Part shown: positions 24,878 through 32,186 of the stretch, in pieces
Position numbering within the stretch: the first letter of the stretch is position 1
Layout: each line of letters begins with the position of its first letter
IMG/VR virus record: IMGVR_UViG_3300044616_001723
Location: 1-61,833 of that record
Direction: 5' to 3' (one strand)
Source of the DNA: a virus
Length of the DNA: 61,833 nucleotides
Notes under the pieces: generated by a model
What the model was told of the DNA's origin: nothing
The model's database searches: none
What the model saw: the letters and a program-made list of their open reading frames with translations, nothing else
Position numbers and translations under genes: made by a program

Positions 24878-25191
24878 TCCACGCCCCCGAAGAAGTGCGT
24901 GAGGGTTTTCCACTGCGCCCATATCATGTCCTGCCATCCGCTTCGGCCAACAGACGTATCGATCGACAAAGCCCTGGTTGCACTTTCGATATCGCTGTCT
25001 GTACCTTTCCAATCACCAGCCTTGTTCGCGTGTTCCACCATCACCGAAATGGTTTCATCCTTCGTGAATGGCGCTGTTGCCCGAAGCAACACGGCAAGAA
25101 TCGGCGCAAGCTCATGCGCTGGATTCTCCGCGAGAAACATTTGCAGGGCTGCTCTTGCCTTGGCAAACTCTGACCTTGTCGGTCGATTCAT
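24874..25191 (-). CDS. Hypothetical helical protein
   Basis: 105 residues (MNRPTRSEFAKARAALQMF...), helical. ATGA overlaps on both sides place it firmly in the operon 26997-24623. No family recognised. Confidence 0.6.
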   Translation of the reverse strand: MNRPTRSEFAKARAALQMFLAENPAHELAPILAVLLRATAPFTKDETISVMVEHANKAGDWKGTDSDIESATRALSIDTSVGRSGWQDMIWAQWKTLTHFFGGVE

Positions 25192-25697
25192 CTGTGCACC
25201 TTGTTCTGGGATCCTGCTTCCGCCTTGAATTGGTCGAAGCGTTGCCGGATCCCCAAAAGCTCGCGGTTCTCGGCGTGCGTGTAAAGCGCACTCCATCCGT
25301 CTGGCCAGTGCCTTTGTTGTGCGTCTTTCCCGAACGCTTCCGCGATCGGGTCGACGATTTGCTTCGCCAGCACGACGATGGCTGCGCTCTTTTTGCTCGT
25401 GTCCAACATGTGGATCACGCACCTGAATTCGTATTTGTACCCGATGCGCCTCGAGCCGCGCCGTCCACGGGTACGAGATCGAGCTTGCGAGCGTCGTTCC
25501 CTCGGCTTCAGCGAGAACGAGCGGCCAACCCTGACGGCCTCGAGCTTCTGTTCGGTAAAACCACGCATGAACAAGATATCGCCAGAATCGAATCCGATTC
25601 TGGCCACTTCGGCAGGAACCACGAAATGGTGCGAGTCCTCTTTGATTCGCTCCAAATTACCATCGATCCAAACGTACATCGGAACGATTACGTTCAC
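25188..25697 (-). CDS. Hypothetical protein
   Basis: 169 residues from the GTG at 25697 (GTGA overlap). Mixed alpha/beta with YVWIDGNLERIKEDSHHFVV, a basic linker (RERRSQARSRTRGRRG), and a C-terminal helical part. No family recognised. Confidence 0.58.
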   Translation of the reverse strand: MNVIVPMYVWIDGNLERIKEDSHHFVVPAEVARIGFDSGDILFMRGFTEQKLEAVRVGRSFSLKPRERRSQARSRTRGRRGSRRIGYKYEFRCVIHMLDTSKKSAAIVVLAKQIVDPIAEAFGKDAQQRHWPDGWSALYTHAENRELLGIRQRFDQFKAEAGSQNKVHR

Positions 25698-25951
25698 GGT
25701 TGGCCGTCCTCTTCTGCATCTAACCGCCGAGCTGGCGGCTTTGGCATGCTTTTGTTGATTGTCATCGGTGCATGCTGCGCGCACCGCGATTCATTGCCGA
25801 CTTTGCGCATGTGCGTGTCGCACAATGGTTTGCCGCATTCTCCGAATTGGCACGATGCCCGCGCGGTCGATTTGCACGCGTGGCATTCACTGCGGCTTGA
25901 TCCGCACACGAATAGGTCCACGTTTGGCGCGCTAAACCGGTGACATGGCAT
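25694..25951 (-). CDS. Small B-box-like zinc finger protein
   Basis: 85 residues. The ligand pattern CGSSRSECHACK...CQFGECGKPLCDTHMRK...CAQH fits two zinc ions in a treble-clef or B-box arrangement. Overlaps both neighbours. Likely a protein-interaction or nucleic-acid adaptor; unknown target. Confidence 0.6.
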   Translation of the reverse strand: MPCHRFSAPNVDLFVCGSSRSECHACKSTARASCQFGECGKPLCDTHMRKVGNESRCAQHAPMTINKSMPKPPARRLDAEEDGQP

Positions 25952-26297
25952 CGTGCGTGTCCTTTTCCGGCGCCTGCACACCTGCCGTGATTTCGTCCAC
26001 GACCTCCTGCAACAGCGACGCAGCACTAACCGGAAGGCAATGCGGCTCGTTTTCTCGCGCGATGTACGCGCGCAATGTTGCCAATGCATCACGCCCGTTG
26101 ACCACCGCTGCATGTGTGTACACCAACGAGTCAACCGCAGCCTCGAGACGGATCGATTTGTTCAGGTTCGGCGAGTCGCGATCGTATCGATCGGCGCGAT
26201 CGCAATCGGCCTTGAACGCTGCCTGCACTTCCATGTGCGCATCGAGCAGCCTATGAGCTGCTGCACGGATGATTTCGGCCTGGTGTATCGTGCTCAT
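25932..26297 (-). CDS. Hypothetical helical protein
   Basis: 121 residues, almost all helix (HQAEIIRAAAHRLLDAHME...), acidic. Overlaps the upstream gene by 47 nt. No family recognised. Confidence 0.58.
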   Translation of the reverse strand: MSTIHQAEIIRAAAHRLLDAHMEVQAAFKADCDRADRYDRDSPNLNKSIRLEAAVDSLVYTHAAVVNGRDALATLRAYIARENEPHCLPVSAASLLQEVVDEITAGVQAPEKDTHDAMSPV

Positions 26298-26529
26298 GGT
26301 TCGTGGACCTTTCTAGATGTTCTACCGTATTGCGAAGCGCACGCGCGAATTGCGTGTGGTGTCCAATGATAATCGAATGTGCAAGCCCCGAATTATGATA
26401 TCCGCCATTACGCTCGTGCCAAAGTACGCGCGACGCCCCGGCTTTCGCCTTCCGCTCTTCGTCTTCGGCACTATCGAGCAAAAACGCAATGCATGATTTT
26501 GTCGTCAACCCTTCCGGAACTTCACTCAT
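26251..26529 (-). CDS. Hypothetical protein
   Basis: 92 residues (MSEVPEGLTTKSCIAF...), His-rich in the second half. First gene after the tRNA-like element. No family recognised. Confidence 0.5.
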   Translation of the reverse strand: MSEVPEGLTTKSCIAFLLDSAEDEERKAKAGASRVLWHERNGGYHNSGLAHSIIIGHHTQFARALRNTVEHLERSTNHEHDTPGRNHPCSSS

Positions 26530-26574
26530 TGTTTGCCGCCGTTTGTTCGTCTTGTACTCATGAATGAGATCGGC

Positions 26575-26652
26575 GACCCGTCCCGGAATCGAACCGGGTA
26601 GCGGAAGGCAGGGAACACGCCCTACCCTCTCAGGAAACCGTACCCACGGGCC
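26575..26652 (-). tRNA. tRNA-like element, anticodon not assigned
   Basis: 78 nt in the only wide gap of this operon. The 7-bp acceptor (GGCCCGT/ACGGGTC, one G-U) and a perfect T-arm (CCCGG, loop TTCGATT, CCGGG) are canonical. The anticodon region forms a 7-bp stem with a 6-nt loop, and the D-arm is poor, so no anticodon can be assigned. No CCA encoded. Real but unusual tRNA, decayed tRNA, or tRNA-like processing signal. Confidence 0.45.
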
Positions 26653-26658
26653 TCATTG

Positions 26659-26997
26659 TCAGAAAACCAGAAGCTTGTGCGCCTGCTTCAGCAGCGCCTC
26701 AACTGCTTCGGGCGTTTGCACCTTGGTGCCCGGCCGGGGACACCGCTCGCGCCACGATCGCACATCGGCCGCAACGCTCTCGGACCACGTCAGGATTTCG
26801 TTGTACCAGGCAGCCGCAATGCCCATCGGCAATTGCATACCGTTGGTCAGACCGAAATACCGGCACTGAAGCACCACCGCTTCCGCGAGTTCGTAGGCCC
26901 ACGCAGTGCCGTTCGCGCGAAAGCGCGCAAGCGTTGCGTCGGAAACGAGTTTGTCTTCGGTGATGTTCGTGCCGTGGTACGAGATTGCGTTCGACAT
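26659..26997 (-). CDS. Hypothetical protein, leaderless start
   Basis: 112 residues, ATG 6 nt after the -10 of promoter D. Helical core (WAYELAEAVVLQCRYFGL; AAAWYNEILTWSESVAADV). First gene of the unit leading into the tRNA-like element. No family recognised. Confidence 0.65.
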   Translation of the reverse strand: MSNAISYHGTNITEDKLVSDATLARFRANGTAWAYELAEAVVLQCRYFGLTNGMQLPMGIAAAWYNEILTWSESVAADVRSWRERCPRPGTKVQTPEAVEALLKQAHKLLVF

Positions 26998-27003
26998 GCC
27001 GGG

Positions 27004-27061
27004 AGATTACATCTTGACGTTTCACCCGTCAAGCAAAAAAGTTCAAGTCTTTAGAACTTTT
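27004..27061 (-). promoter_or_regulatory. Promoter D with 25-bp palindromic operator
   Basis: Operator 27037-27061, 4 nt, -35 TTGACG (27032-27027), 17-nt spacer, -10 TAATCT (27009-27004), 6 nt to the ATG. Best match to sigma-70 consensus among the copies. Confidence 0.82.
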
Positions 27062-27086
27062 TTAGAACGCTACGAAACAAGGCTTT

Positions 27087-27863
27087 TCACGTGGCAGAGA
27101 ACTTCTTGAAAGCTTCGCGCGCCCGTGCAGCGTTGTTCTCCGTCACGACGATGTCGAACTTTCCTCGTACGAAGAAACTGCCAAACGTGACCAGGTTCGA
27201 GCCCTTCGCCGGCTCAAGCACGAAGAGCCGCGCCGAGTCGCCTTTCGAAGCGAGCACGGCGATTCGTTTCCAGCCCTCTGCCAAGCCCGTCACGACGTTT
27301 TTGGACTTCGTGCGCCCCGATAACTCGACCGGCGTCTTGACCTTGAACGTGACGCCTTCCTCGGCGCCACAACGAACCTCGAGCGGAGCTGCCGCTGGTG
27401 GCGGGCCCCGGCGCGAGACGCGGTACGCCGTGACCACCACCGGATCCAAATAGTAGATACCTGCCTCGCGCCAAGAAGAAAGCCGGCCCGAATGGATCGC
27501 CTGCCGTACGGCACCCTCGGTGATGTCGAGCAGCTTCGCCGCTTGCGAGACGGTCATCGTGTGCCGTGCTCGAACTGCCGCAAGGTCCAGATGGCCCGTT
27601 GCCGCGCGCTTGCGCCCGATCATGTCCAGCATCACGAGGAAGCACGGATTGGCGTACGTCGCCACCGTGACCACTGCGCGTCCCGGCAAGATATCCTTCG
27701 CGAGCAGCGGATTTTCGAGGCCGTACACAAGCGCCTCGATCTGCACCACAAGCACGCCGGGATCCTCGGACGCAGCACGAACCCGATCCACGAATGCGGC
27801 GAGCTCTGCCGTCGCCGGGTTGCATTCGATCGTCTCGCCTGAAATCGTCAGATACTTTTTCAT
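27087..27863 (-). CDS. HTH DNA-binding protein (excisionase/MerR-type helix)
   Basis: 258 residues. Residues about 100-150 form an HTH_17-type winged helix: MTVSQAAKLLDITEGAVRQAIHSG then LSSWREAGIYYLDPVVVTAY (recognition helix and wing). N-terminal alpha/beta domain and C-terminal beta domain (RLFVLEPAKGSNLVTFGSFF). The gene follows a large branched hairpin and precedes operator D, so it may be a regulator of its own region. Target unknown. Confidence 0.7.
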   Translation of the reverse strand: MKKYLTISGETIECNPATAELAAFVDRVRAASEDPGVLVVQIEALVYGLENPLLAKDILPGRAVVTVATYANPCFLVMLDMIGRKRAATGHLDLAAVRARHTMTVSQAAKLLDITEGAVRQAIHSGRLSSWREAGIYYLDPVVVTAYRVSRRGPPPAAAPLEVRCGAEEGVTFKVKTPVELSGRTKSKNVVTGLAEGWKRIAVLASKGDSARLFVLEPAKGSNLVTFGSFFVRGKFDIVVTENNAARAREAFKKFSAT

Positions 27864-27876
27864 TTTACGTCATCCA

Positions 27877-27967
27877 CAACTAGGGCCTCATGGCGGCACA
27901 CCACCGTAGGCCCTCTTGCTTGCGCAACAGGGCCCCCGGCGGCGTATCCGCCATGAGGCCCTAGTTG
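27877..27967. repeat. 20-bp perfect inverted repeat with nested stem
   Basis: Arms 27877-27896 and 27948-27967 (CAACTAGGGCCTCATGGCGG and its complement) close a 51-nt loop that contains a second stem (GGCCCT/AGGGCC). As RNA it would give a branched hairpin in the leader of the HTH gene on the minus strand. No T-run follows, so it is not a plain intrinsic terminator. Candidate regulatory RNA, operator or recombination site. Confidence 0.8.
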
Positions 27968-27979
27968 CTCATTCCTTGC

Positions 27980-28324
27980 TTATGCCGTCGTCGGCGATGC
28001 CACTGGCACCGCTTCCACCGGCACCGCTAGCTCGAAGTCTGGACCGCAATCTATGGAGAAAGGCAGCCCGTCTATCGCGTGCGTCTTATCGCCCACGCGA
28101 TACTTCTTTAGCGTGCTCAGAAGCTTGCTTGTCATCTTTCCTGTCGCCGACGTGACGAGCGCGTCAGGCGACTTGTCTGCCAATTGAAAACCAGGCAACC
28201 GCGGCAAAGCCGCTTTTGCGTGCGCTTCCGACTCGAAACAAAGGACCACGACGCACCAATACGTGCCGTGGAACTTGTGAAACCAGCGCCCCGTCGCCTT
28301 GACGGTAGGAATACGTCGTTTCAT
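27980..28324 (-). CDS. Hypothetical protein
   Basis: 114 residues. WFHKFHGTYWCVVVLCFE and a tail with AVPVEAVPVASP. Coupled to the upstream gene at 28324. No family recognised. Confidence 0.58.
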   Translation of the reverse strand: MKRRIPTVKATGRWFHKFHGTYWCVVVLCFESEAHAKAALPRLPGFQLADKSPDALVTSATGKMTSKLLSTLKKYRVGDKTHAIDGLPFSIDCGPDFELAVPVEAVPVASPTTA

Positions 28325-28635
28325 TAGATCACCTCCGAAACGCCGAGATAGCGCACGTAGATGGTCCTTTGCTCGTAATGCTGCGCGGCGTATCGCACCG
28401 CGATGCGGAGCTTGTCCGCGATCGCGAGAATACCGTCAACGGCAATCACGTACGCCCTTGTGTGGTCATTAAAAACCACGCCACCGTCAGCCCATGCGCC
28501 AACGACAGAACCAGGAAGCAGCGAGAACCCGCCGAACGTTTCAACCACGTAGCGTTCCCAAGTCTGATGATGAGCAGGCGCAAAAACCTTCCCTTCATTG
28601 CCTTGGATCGGAATGAGAATCGTCAACTCGACCAT
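28324..28635 (-). CDS. Conserved hypothetical protein
   Basis: 103 residues. The pattern FGGFSLLPGSVVGAWADGGVVFNDHTRAY, cut here as FGGFSLLPGSVVG and VVFNDHTRAY, and the closing TIYVRYLGVSEVI match a widespread family of small uncharacterised bacterial proteins. Preceded by a strong promoter and AGGAGG. Function unknown. Confidence 0.65.
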   Translation of the reverse strand: MVELTILIPIQGNEGKVFAPAHHQTWERYVVETFGGFSLLPGSVVGAWADGGVVFNDHTRAYVIAVDGILAIADKLRIAVRYAAQHYEQRTIYVRYLGVSEVI

Positions 28636-28959
28636 GGGTCGATTCCTCCTATGGAGGCTCTCGGAACCCCCGAGCGGGATGAGTCACCGTCGACTCATGA
28701 ACCTATTATACACGCTCGTTCACGACACGCAACAGAAAACAACAGTTTCTTTCGACGAACCTCGCGGACAAACCCGATTGTCCGGACAGATGCAAGCACA
28801 ATCAGCCGCGCTATGCTTTTTTTTCTGCATGTGGCGTGGGAGCTGCGCACACGCCGTTGTCACGTCCCGTGCATTCGCACGGCCCGCGCCAACGGCGCTG
28901 AATGAATAGGCTTCGCCTTCGGTTTTGCTGAAACGCTGTCCCGCGTCGGCGATCGCGAT
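28636..28959. promoter_or_regulatory. Intergenic region with strong promoter and operator-like palindrome
   Basis: On the minus strand: -35 TTGCGT (28732-28727), 16-nt spacer, -10 TATAAT (28710-28705), then a palindrome ATGAGTC-6 nt-GACTCAT (28679-28698) over the predicted start of transcription, and AGGAGG before 28635. A GGACA...TGTCC stem lies near 28772-28789. The rest (28790-28959) shows no supported gene; an A8 run lies at 28806-28815. Confidence 0.6.
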
Positions 28960-29391
28960 TCACGCCGCAGGCGGGCGCATCGGCGTTTTCATGGCCCTGT
29001 GCGGCTCGACAAAGACTGCCGTCTTTGCCATTTCGATCAGGCGTTCGTCCAAGTGGTTGCAACGCTTTCGATGAACATCGAACTGCCATCGAAAGGTTCG
29101 CGCGTCCGTCGCCACTTGCTTCTCGAGTTGCGCAACACGCGGCGCGATGTCGCCATTGTTCGGGCGCATGAACGCGTCCAGGCGATCCACTCGAAGAGCG
29201 AGCGCCGGCGCGATCGGTGCGGCTTCGAATAGCTCGCGGAGCGTCTGCACGTCCTGTTTTGCATCCTTGGCGTCCTGCCGCGCCTCTTTTAGTTCCGCCT
29301 CCATCGGCCGAAGCTTCACGGCCCAGAGAGCGGCGTACGCGAGCCCGATACCAATCAACAAGAAGATCACGCAAGCGCCAAAGAGAACCAT
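28960..29391 (-). CDS. Membrane-anchored coiled-coil protein (i-spanin-like)
   Basis: 143 residues from ATG 29391 (GGAGG upstream). An N-terminal membrane helix (GACVIFLLIGIGLAYAALWAV) is followed by a long coiled coil (MEAELKEARQDAKDAKQDV; RVAQLEKQVATDARTF). This is the topology of inner-membrane spanins (Rz). It lies near a Pro-rich lipoprotein (29798-29980). Role inferred. Confidence 0.6.
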   Translation of the reverse strand: MVLFGACVIFLLIGIGLAYAALWAVKLRPMEAELKEARQDAKDAKQDVQTLRELFEAAPIAPALALRVDRLDAFMRPNNGDIAPRVAQLEKQVATDARTFRWQFDVHRKRCNHLDERLIEMAKTAVFVEPHRAMKTPMRPPAA

Positions 29392-29798
29392 CGGAACCTC
29401 CATTCAGGCAGCAACGAACAACAGATCAGAAGCGCGCACGCGATGTACTGCAATGGCGACACGATCCATTCATTGATCGCCGCCGAAGCAGGCAAGGCCA
29501 GCACATCCAAAACCCCAGATACGAAGACAACCAAACCGAGCAACGCAGGACGCGACGAACGCCGGCCTCGATACGCCTCGGCGAAGAGCTTCGAGAAACC
29601 CAAGATTGCCGAAAGAATCGGCACGATCGCGCGTGCAGGGTGATCCACCGCAAGCTCAATGTGGGTGTGCATCACGTAAAAGTTTGCCATCACGGGACAC
29701 GCGATCGCCAACGTCACGATCCACGAATGCCGCGCGGCAAAAAGCGCCGTGATGCTCATGAGTCCCGTCACGATGTATAAAAGCGCCTCGTTCATCAT
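29367..29798 (-). CDS. Four-pass membrane protein (holin-like)
   Basis: 143 residues with about four membrane segments (LLYIVTGLMSITALFAA; IVTLAIACPVMANFYVM; LLGLVVFVSGVLDVLAL; IACALLICCSLL). Between o-spanin-like and i-spanin-like genes and coupled to both (TGATG; 25-nt overlap). Likely a holin or other pore-forming lysis protein; not proven. Confidence 0.5.
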   Translation of the reverse strand: MMNEALLYIVTGLMSITALFAARHSWIVTLAIACPVMANFYVMHTHIELAVDHPARAIVPILSAILGFSKLFAEAYRGRRSSRPALLGLVVFVSGVLDVLALPASAAINEWIVSPLQYIACALLICCSLLPEWRFRWFSLALA

Positions 29799-29980
29799 CA
29801 CTGCCCCGTCGACGGCGGAGGTGGTGGCGGAGGCGGGGGAAGTGGTGGCGAAGGGGTTTGCGACGGCGGCGGCTTTGCAATGGTCAAGGCCGTGTTGGTC
29901 GTGGCCACCGGCGCGCACGCCGGAACGAAGACGACGCTAACCGCCGCAACAGACACGAGACATCGAATTGATCTTTTCAC
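29798..29980 (-). CDS. Pro-rich lipoprotein (o-spanin/Rz1-like)
   Basis: 60 residues. Signal peptide with lipobox (SVVFVPAC), then a short mature part ending in repeated Pro (SPPLPPPPPPPPPS). Size and Pro-richness are typical of outer-membrane spanins (Rz1). GTG start in a GTGA overlap. Confidence 0.68.
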   Translation of the reverse strand: MKRSIRCLVSVAAVSVVFVPACAPVATTNTALTIAKPPPSQTPSPPLPPPPPPPPPSTGQ

Positions 29981-30882
29981 GATTTTGCCCTTTCACTGAA
30001 TGCCGGATGAACCTCTTCGGGATCCGGATCGTAGCTGTTCCAAATGGTCCCGACCATCCGCGCCCGAGTCACGCACATATCGTTAGGCGGACCATCTTCT
30101 TCGTCGAAAACAGATTTGCCGCTGGCCATTCGTTCGGCCATTTCCTTGTCCGCGAAAAACGCTAGTTGTTCACCTGGGAATGATTCTGAACAGCCGACTG
30201 CCCAATATTTTCCAGCATCGATCGGCGCTTCGCCACCACTTCTTGGCCATTCTCGCACGTGGACGATCATGTTGTCGTCGTCGTGCTGCTCGTAGGTTCC
30301 TTGCGCCTGAATGCGATCGGCAAGGTATCGAAGGTCATTCGCGATATCTTTCGGAGAATCGCCAAGTAGCTGGATCGTTGCAATCAACGACTCGGCGCGT
30401 TGCTTCGGTTTCTCCGCTTCTCGGACGGTTTTCCATTCGACGCGCGACTTGCGCCACGCCGGCATAAGGACGCGCCCCCATGCGACACGCACGAGCGTCG
30501 TCCCAACGGATACCAAGAGCACGACGCCAAACAGCTTGCTCTCCGCGGCCTGCACGAGCGCCGCCAACCCCGGCCAGATCCACGTCACCAGCGCGAGCGT
30601 CTTCGTCCGTTGTTCCGCCCTTGCAACTTTTTCCGATGGCAACGGGAGCACGCCACCACGTTCCGCGTGCCGACCCGCCACCGAGGCATCTTCCCGGCGA
30701 AGTTCGGTCTCGTAGAGGCGAAGCACTGCGACCAGGCCATAGGCCAAACCGGATCGGACGCTCGTCACGATCGGCAGCGCGCCTACGACGAGCAAAACGA
30801 ACTCCAAAAGAAAGTTCGCCGCACGCTCATACTCGAACGTTTTACGGCGCGACTTGTCCAGGTATTTGTGAATGAAAGACAT
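29977..30882 (-). CDS. Membrane protein, function unknown
   Basis: 301 residues. Two or three hydrophobic segments (FLLEFVLLVVGALPIVTSV; GLVAVLRLY; LFGVVLLVSVGTTLVRV), then a soluble C-terminal half (YLADRIQAQGTYEQHDDDN...). Start at ATG 30882 with GGAGGAT, not the upstream in-frame ATG. First gene of the lysis unit. Confidence 0.65.
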   Translation of the reverse strand: MSFIHKYLDKSRRKTFEYERAANFLLEFVLLVVGALPIVTSVRSGLAYGLVAVLRLYETELRREDASVAGRHAERGGVLPLPSEKVARAEQRTKTLALVTWIWPGLAALVQAAESKLFGVVLLVSVGTTLVRVAWGRVLMPAWRKSRVEWKTVREAEKPKQRAESLIATIQLLGDSPKDIANDLRYLADRIQAQGTYEQHDDDNMIVHVREWPRSGGEAPIDAGKYWAVGCSESFPGEQLAFFADKEMAERMASGKSVFDEEDGPPNDMCVTRARMVGTIWNSYDPDPEEVHPAFSERAKS

Positions 30883-30937
30883 CTTGGATCCTCCGTTGGT
30901 CTCGAACGCTGCCATGTAACCGACGTAATGTCTAGAG

Positions 30938-30962
30938 AAAAGTTTCAAAGACTTGAACTTTT
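30938..30962 (-). promoter_or_regulatory. 25-bp palindromic operator E (degenerate promoter)
   Basis: Same 25-bp element. Where the others have TTGNNN this copy has TAGACA, and no credible -10 is found 17 nt further. The downstream gene has a strong ribosome site. The site may bind the regulator but drive weakly. Confidence 0.6.
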
Positions 30963-30978
30963 CTCCGTTGCCTATGCT

Positions 30979-31434
30979 TCACGGGGCGCGAGACTTTCGT
31001 CTGCCGACTTGATCGGCACGCATGTGCTCGCGTTTACGCGCATCTTCCAGCGCCTTGTCTCGCTGTTCTGATGGAATGTGGTTCACGAACGTGGCAACAT
31101 CGGCAGGCGTCGCACCAGCGCACCACGGCGGAACTTGCTCGAGCGTTGACCACATGCATCTGCCTTCATCGGGCAATTTCAGAACGCGTTCCTTGCTGCC
31201 GGCGAACCGTTGCCTTGGGCAACCTGATCCGCCTTGCTGCTTCACTTCGGCGCATACCACGCACTTGTTCAGGAATCGATGCAGGTAATCGACCTTGTCT
31301 TCGGCGCTCTCCGTTGCGCGTGTCTTATTGTAGGCGGCCCGTTCCTCGGCAGCCCTGGCACTTCGCCGATCGGCGCACTCCATGCACTTGTCGGCACTCG
31401 GCAAGCAGGGCGGCCCATTCTCGCATCCGAGCAC
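30979..31434 (-). CDS. Hypothetical Cys-rich protein
   Basis: 151 residues. Cys groups MLGCENGPPCLPSADKCMEC and KCVVCAEVKQQGGSGC suggest two zinc sites. Charged helical C-terminus (KALEDARKREHMR). GTG start. Its stop is followed by operator E. Function unknown. Confidence 0.58.
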   Translation of the reverse strand: MLGCENGPPCLPSADKCMECADRRSARAAEERAAYNKTRATESAEDKVDYLHRFLNKCVVCAEVKQQGGSGCPRQRFAGSKERVLKLPDEGRCMWSTLEQVPPWCAGATPADVATFVNHIPSEQRDKALEDARKREHMRADQVGRRKSRAP

Positions 31435-31455
31435 GATCGGCTCGTCCGCGGTCCC

Positions 31456-31647
31456 TCATATCTTGAACTCGTGCAGGCGACGCCCGTGCGGGCATTCTTC
31501 GACGCACACTTTGCCGTGAGGACACTTGTGCGCGATGACCCGATCCACCGGGACCGCGCCCCACTTCGCCGCGCGCCATGGCTGAAGCGTCAGGCACCGC
31601 GGGCATTCGATAACGAACTTCGGGATCGGAACTTCTTTGGTGCTCAT
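31456..31647 (-). CDS. Small zinc-ribbon protein
   Basis: 63 residues. ECPRCLTLQPW and HKCPHGKVCVEECPHG form a compact Cys/His cluster like a zinc ribbon. ATGA overlap with the upstream gene. Function unknown. Confidence 0.6.
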   Translation of the reverse strand: MSTKEVPIPKFVIECPRCLTLQPWRAAKWGAVPVDRVIAHKCPHGKVCVEECPHGRRLHEFKI

Positions 31648-32186
31648 GGTCGCTTCGCGATGGCCATATCTTGCAAAAGTTCACGCACGAGCGCCCATTC
31701 GCGATTTCCGGCACCGCTCGCTACGTACACCCGCAGTTTCTTAAAGTTGTGCGAGTTCTCTCGGATGAAGTCTTCGCAAGCCGACTCGGTAAAACATGCT
31801 GTGACGAACTTCCACCGCTCCTTTCCGCGTTCGACACGTGACTCCTGCACCAAAAAGATCGGGTTATGCGTGGATTGGTTGTCCTGATCGACGATTCTTT
31901 GGCCAATCGCCCGCAGTCGCCCGAGCAGCACGACCTTCGACGAATCGATTATTTCGCCGCCTTTCGCGCAGATCAAGACGAGTTCTGCACAAATAGCACG
32001 TCCAAGAATTCCAAGTGGCATTTCAAGCCCTATGGTCCCACCGTCTGGCGTCCGAATCTTGCCACGGAAAACGAACTGACCTGGCCATATTTTAGAAAGT
32101 CGCTTCTCTTCGCAGTCTTTTTGCACATGACCATCTAAGCCGCATTTTTTGCACGTATTCAATGACGCATCCATATTCGTATTCAC
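31644..32186 (-). CDS. Zinc-knuckle protein
   Basis: 180 residues. The N-terminus has a CCHC knuckle (CKKCGLDGHVQKDC); the rest is alpha/beta (AICAELVLICAKGG; RWKFVTACFTESACEDFI) and could bind nucleic acid. GTG start inside a GTGA overlap with the ERF-like gene, so it may assist recombination. Function unknown. Confidence 0.6.
   Translation of the reverse strand: MNTNMDASLNTCKKCGLDGHVQKDCEEKRLSKIWPGQFVFRGKIRTPDGGTIGLEMPLGILGRAICAELVLICAKGGEIIDSSKVVLLGRLRAIGQRIVDQDNQSTHNPIFLVQESRVERGKERWKFVTACFTESACEDFIRENSHNFKKLRVYVASGAGNREWALVRELLQDMAIAKRP

Noticed and set aside
27087-27863. Excisionase of an integration system
   Set aside because: The HTH type fits, but no integrase or attachment-site pair was found and the protein is much longer than an excisionase.
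28369-28909. Plus-strand frames over 28.4-28.9 kb
   Set aside because: They cross a clear minus-strand promoter and gene; low-complexity translation.
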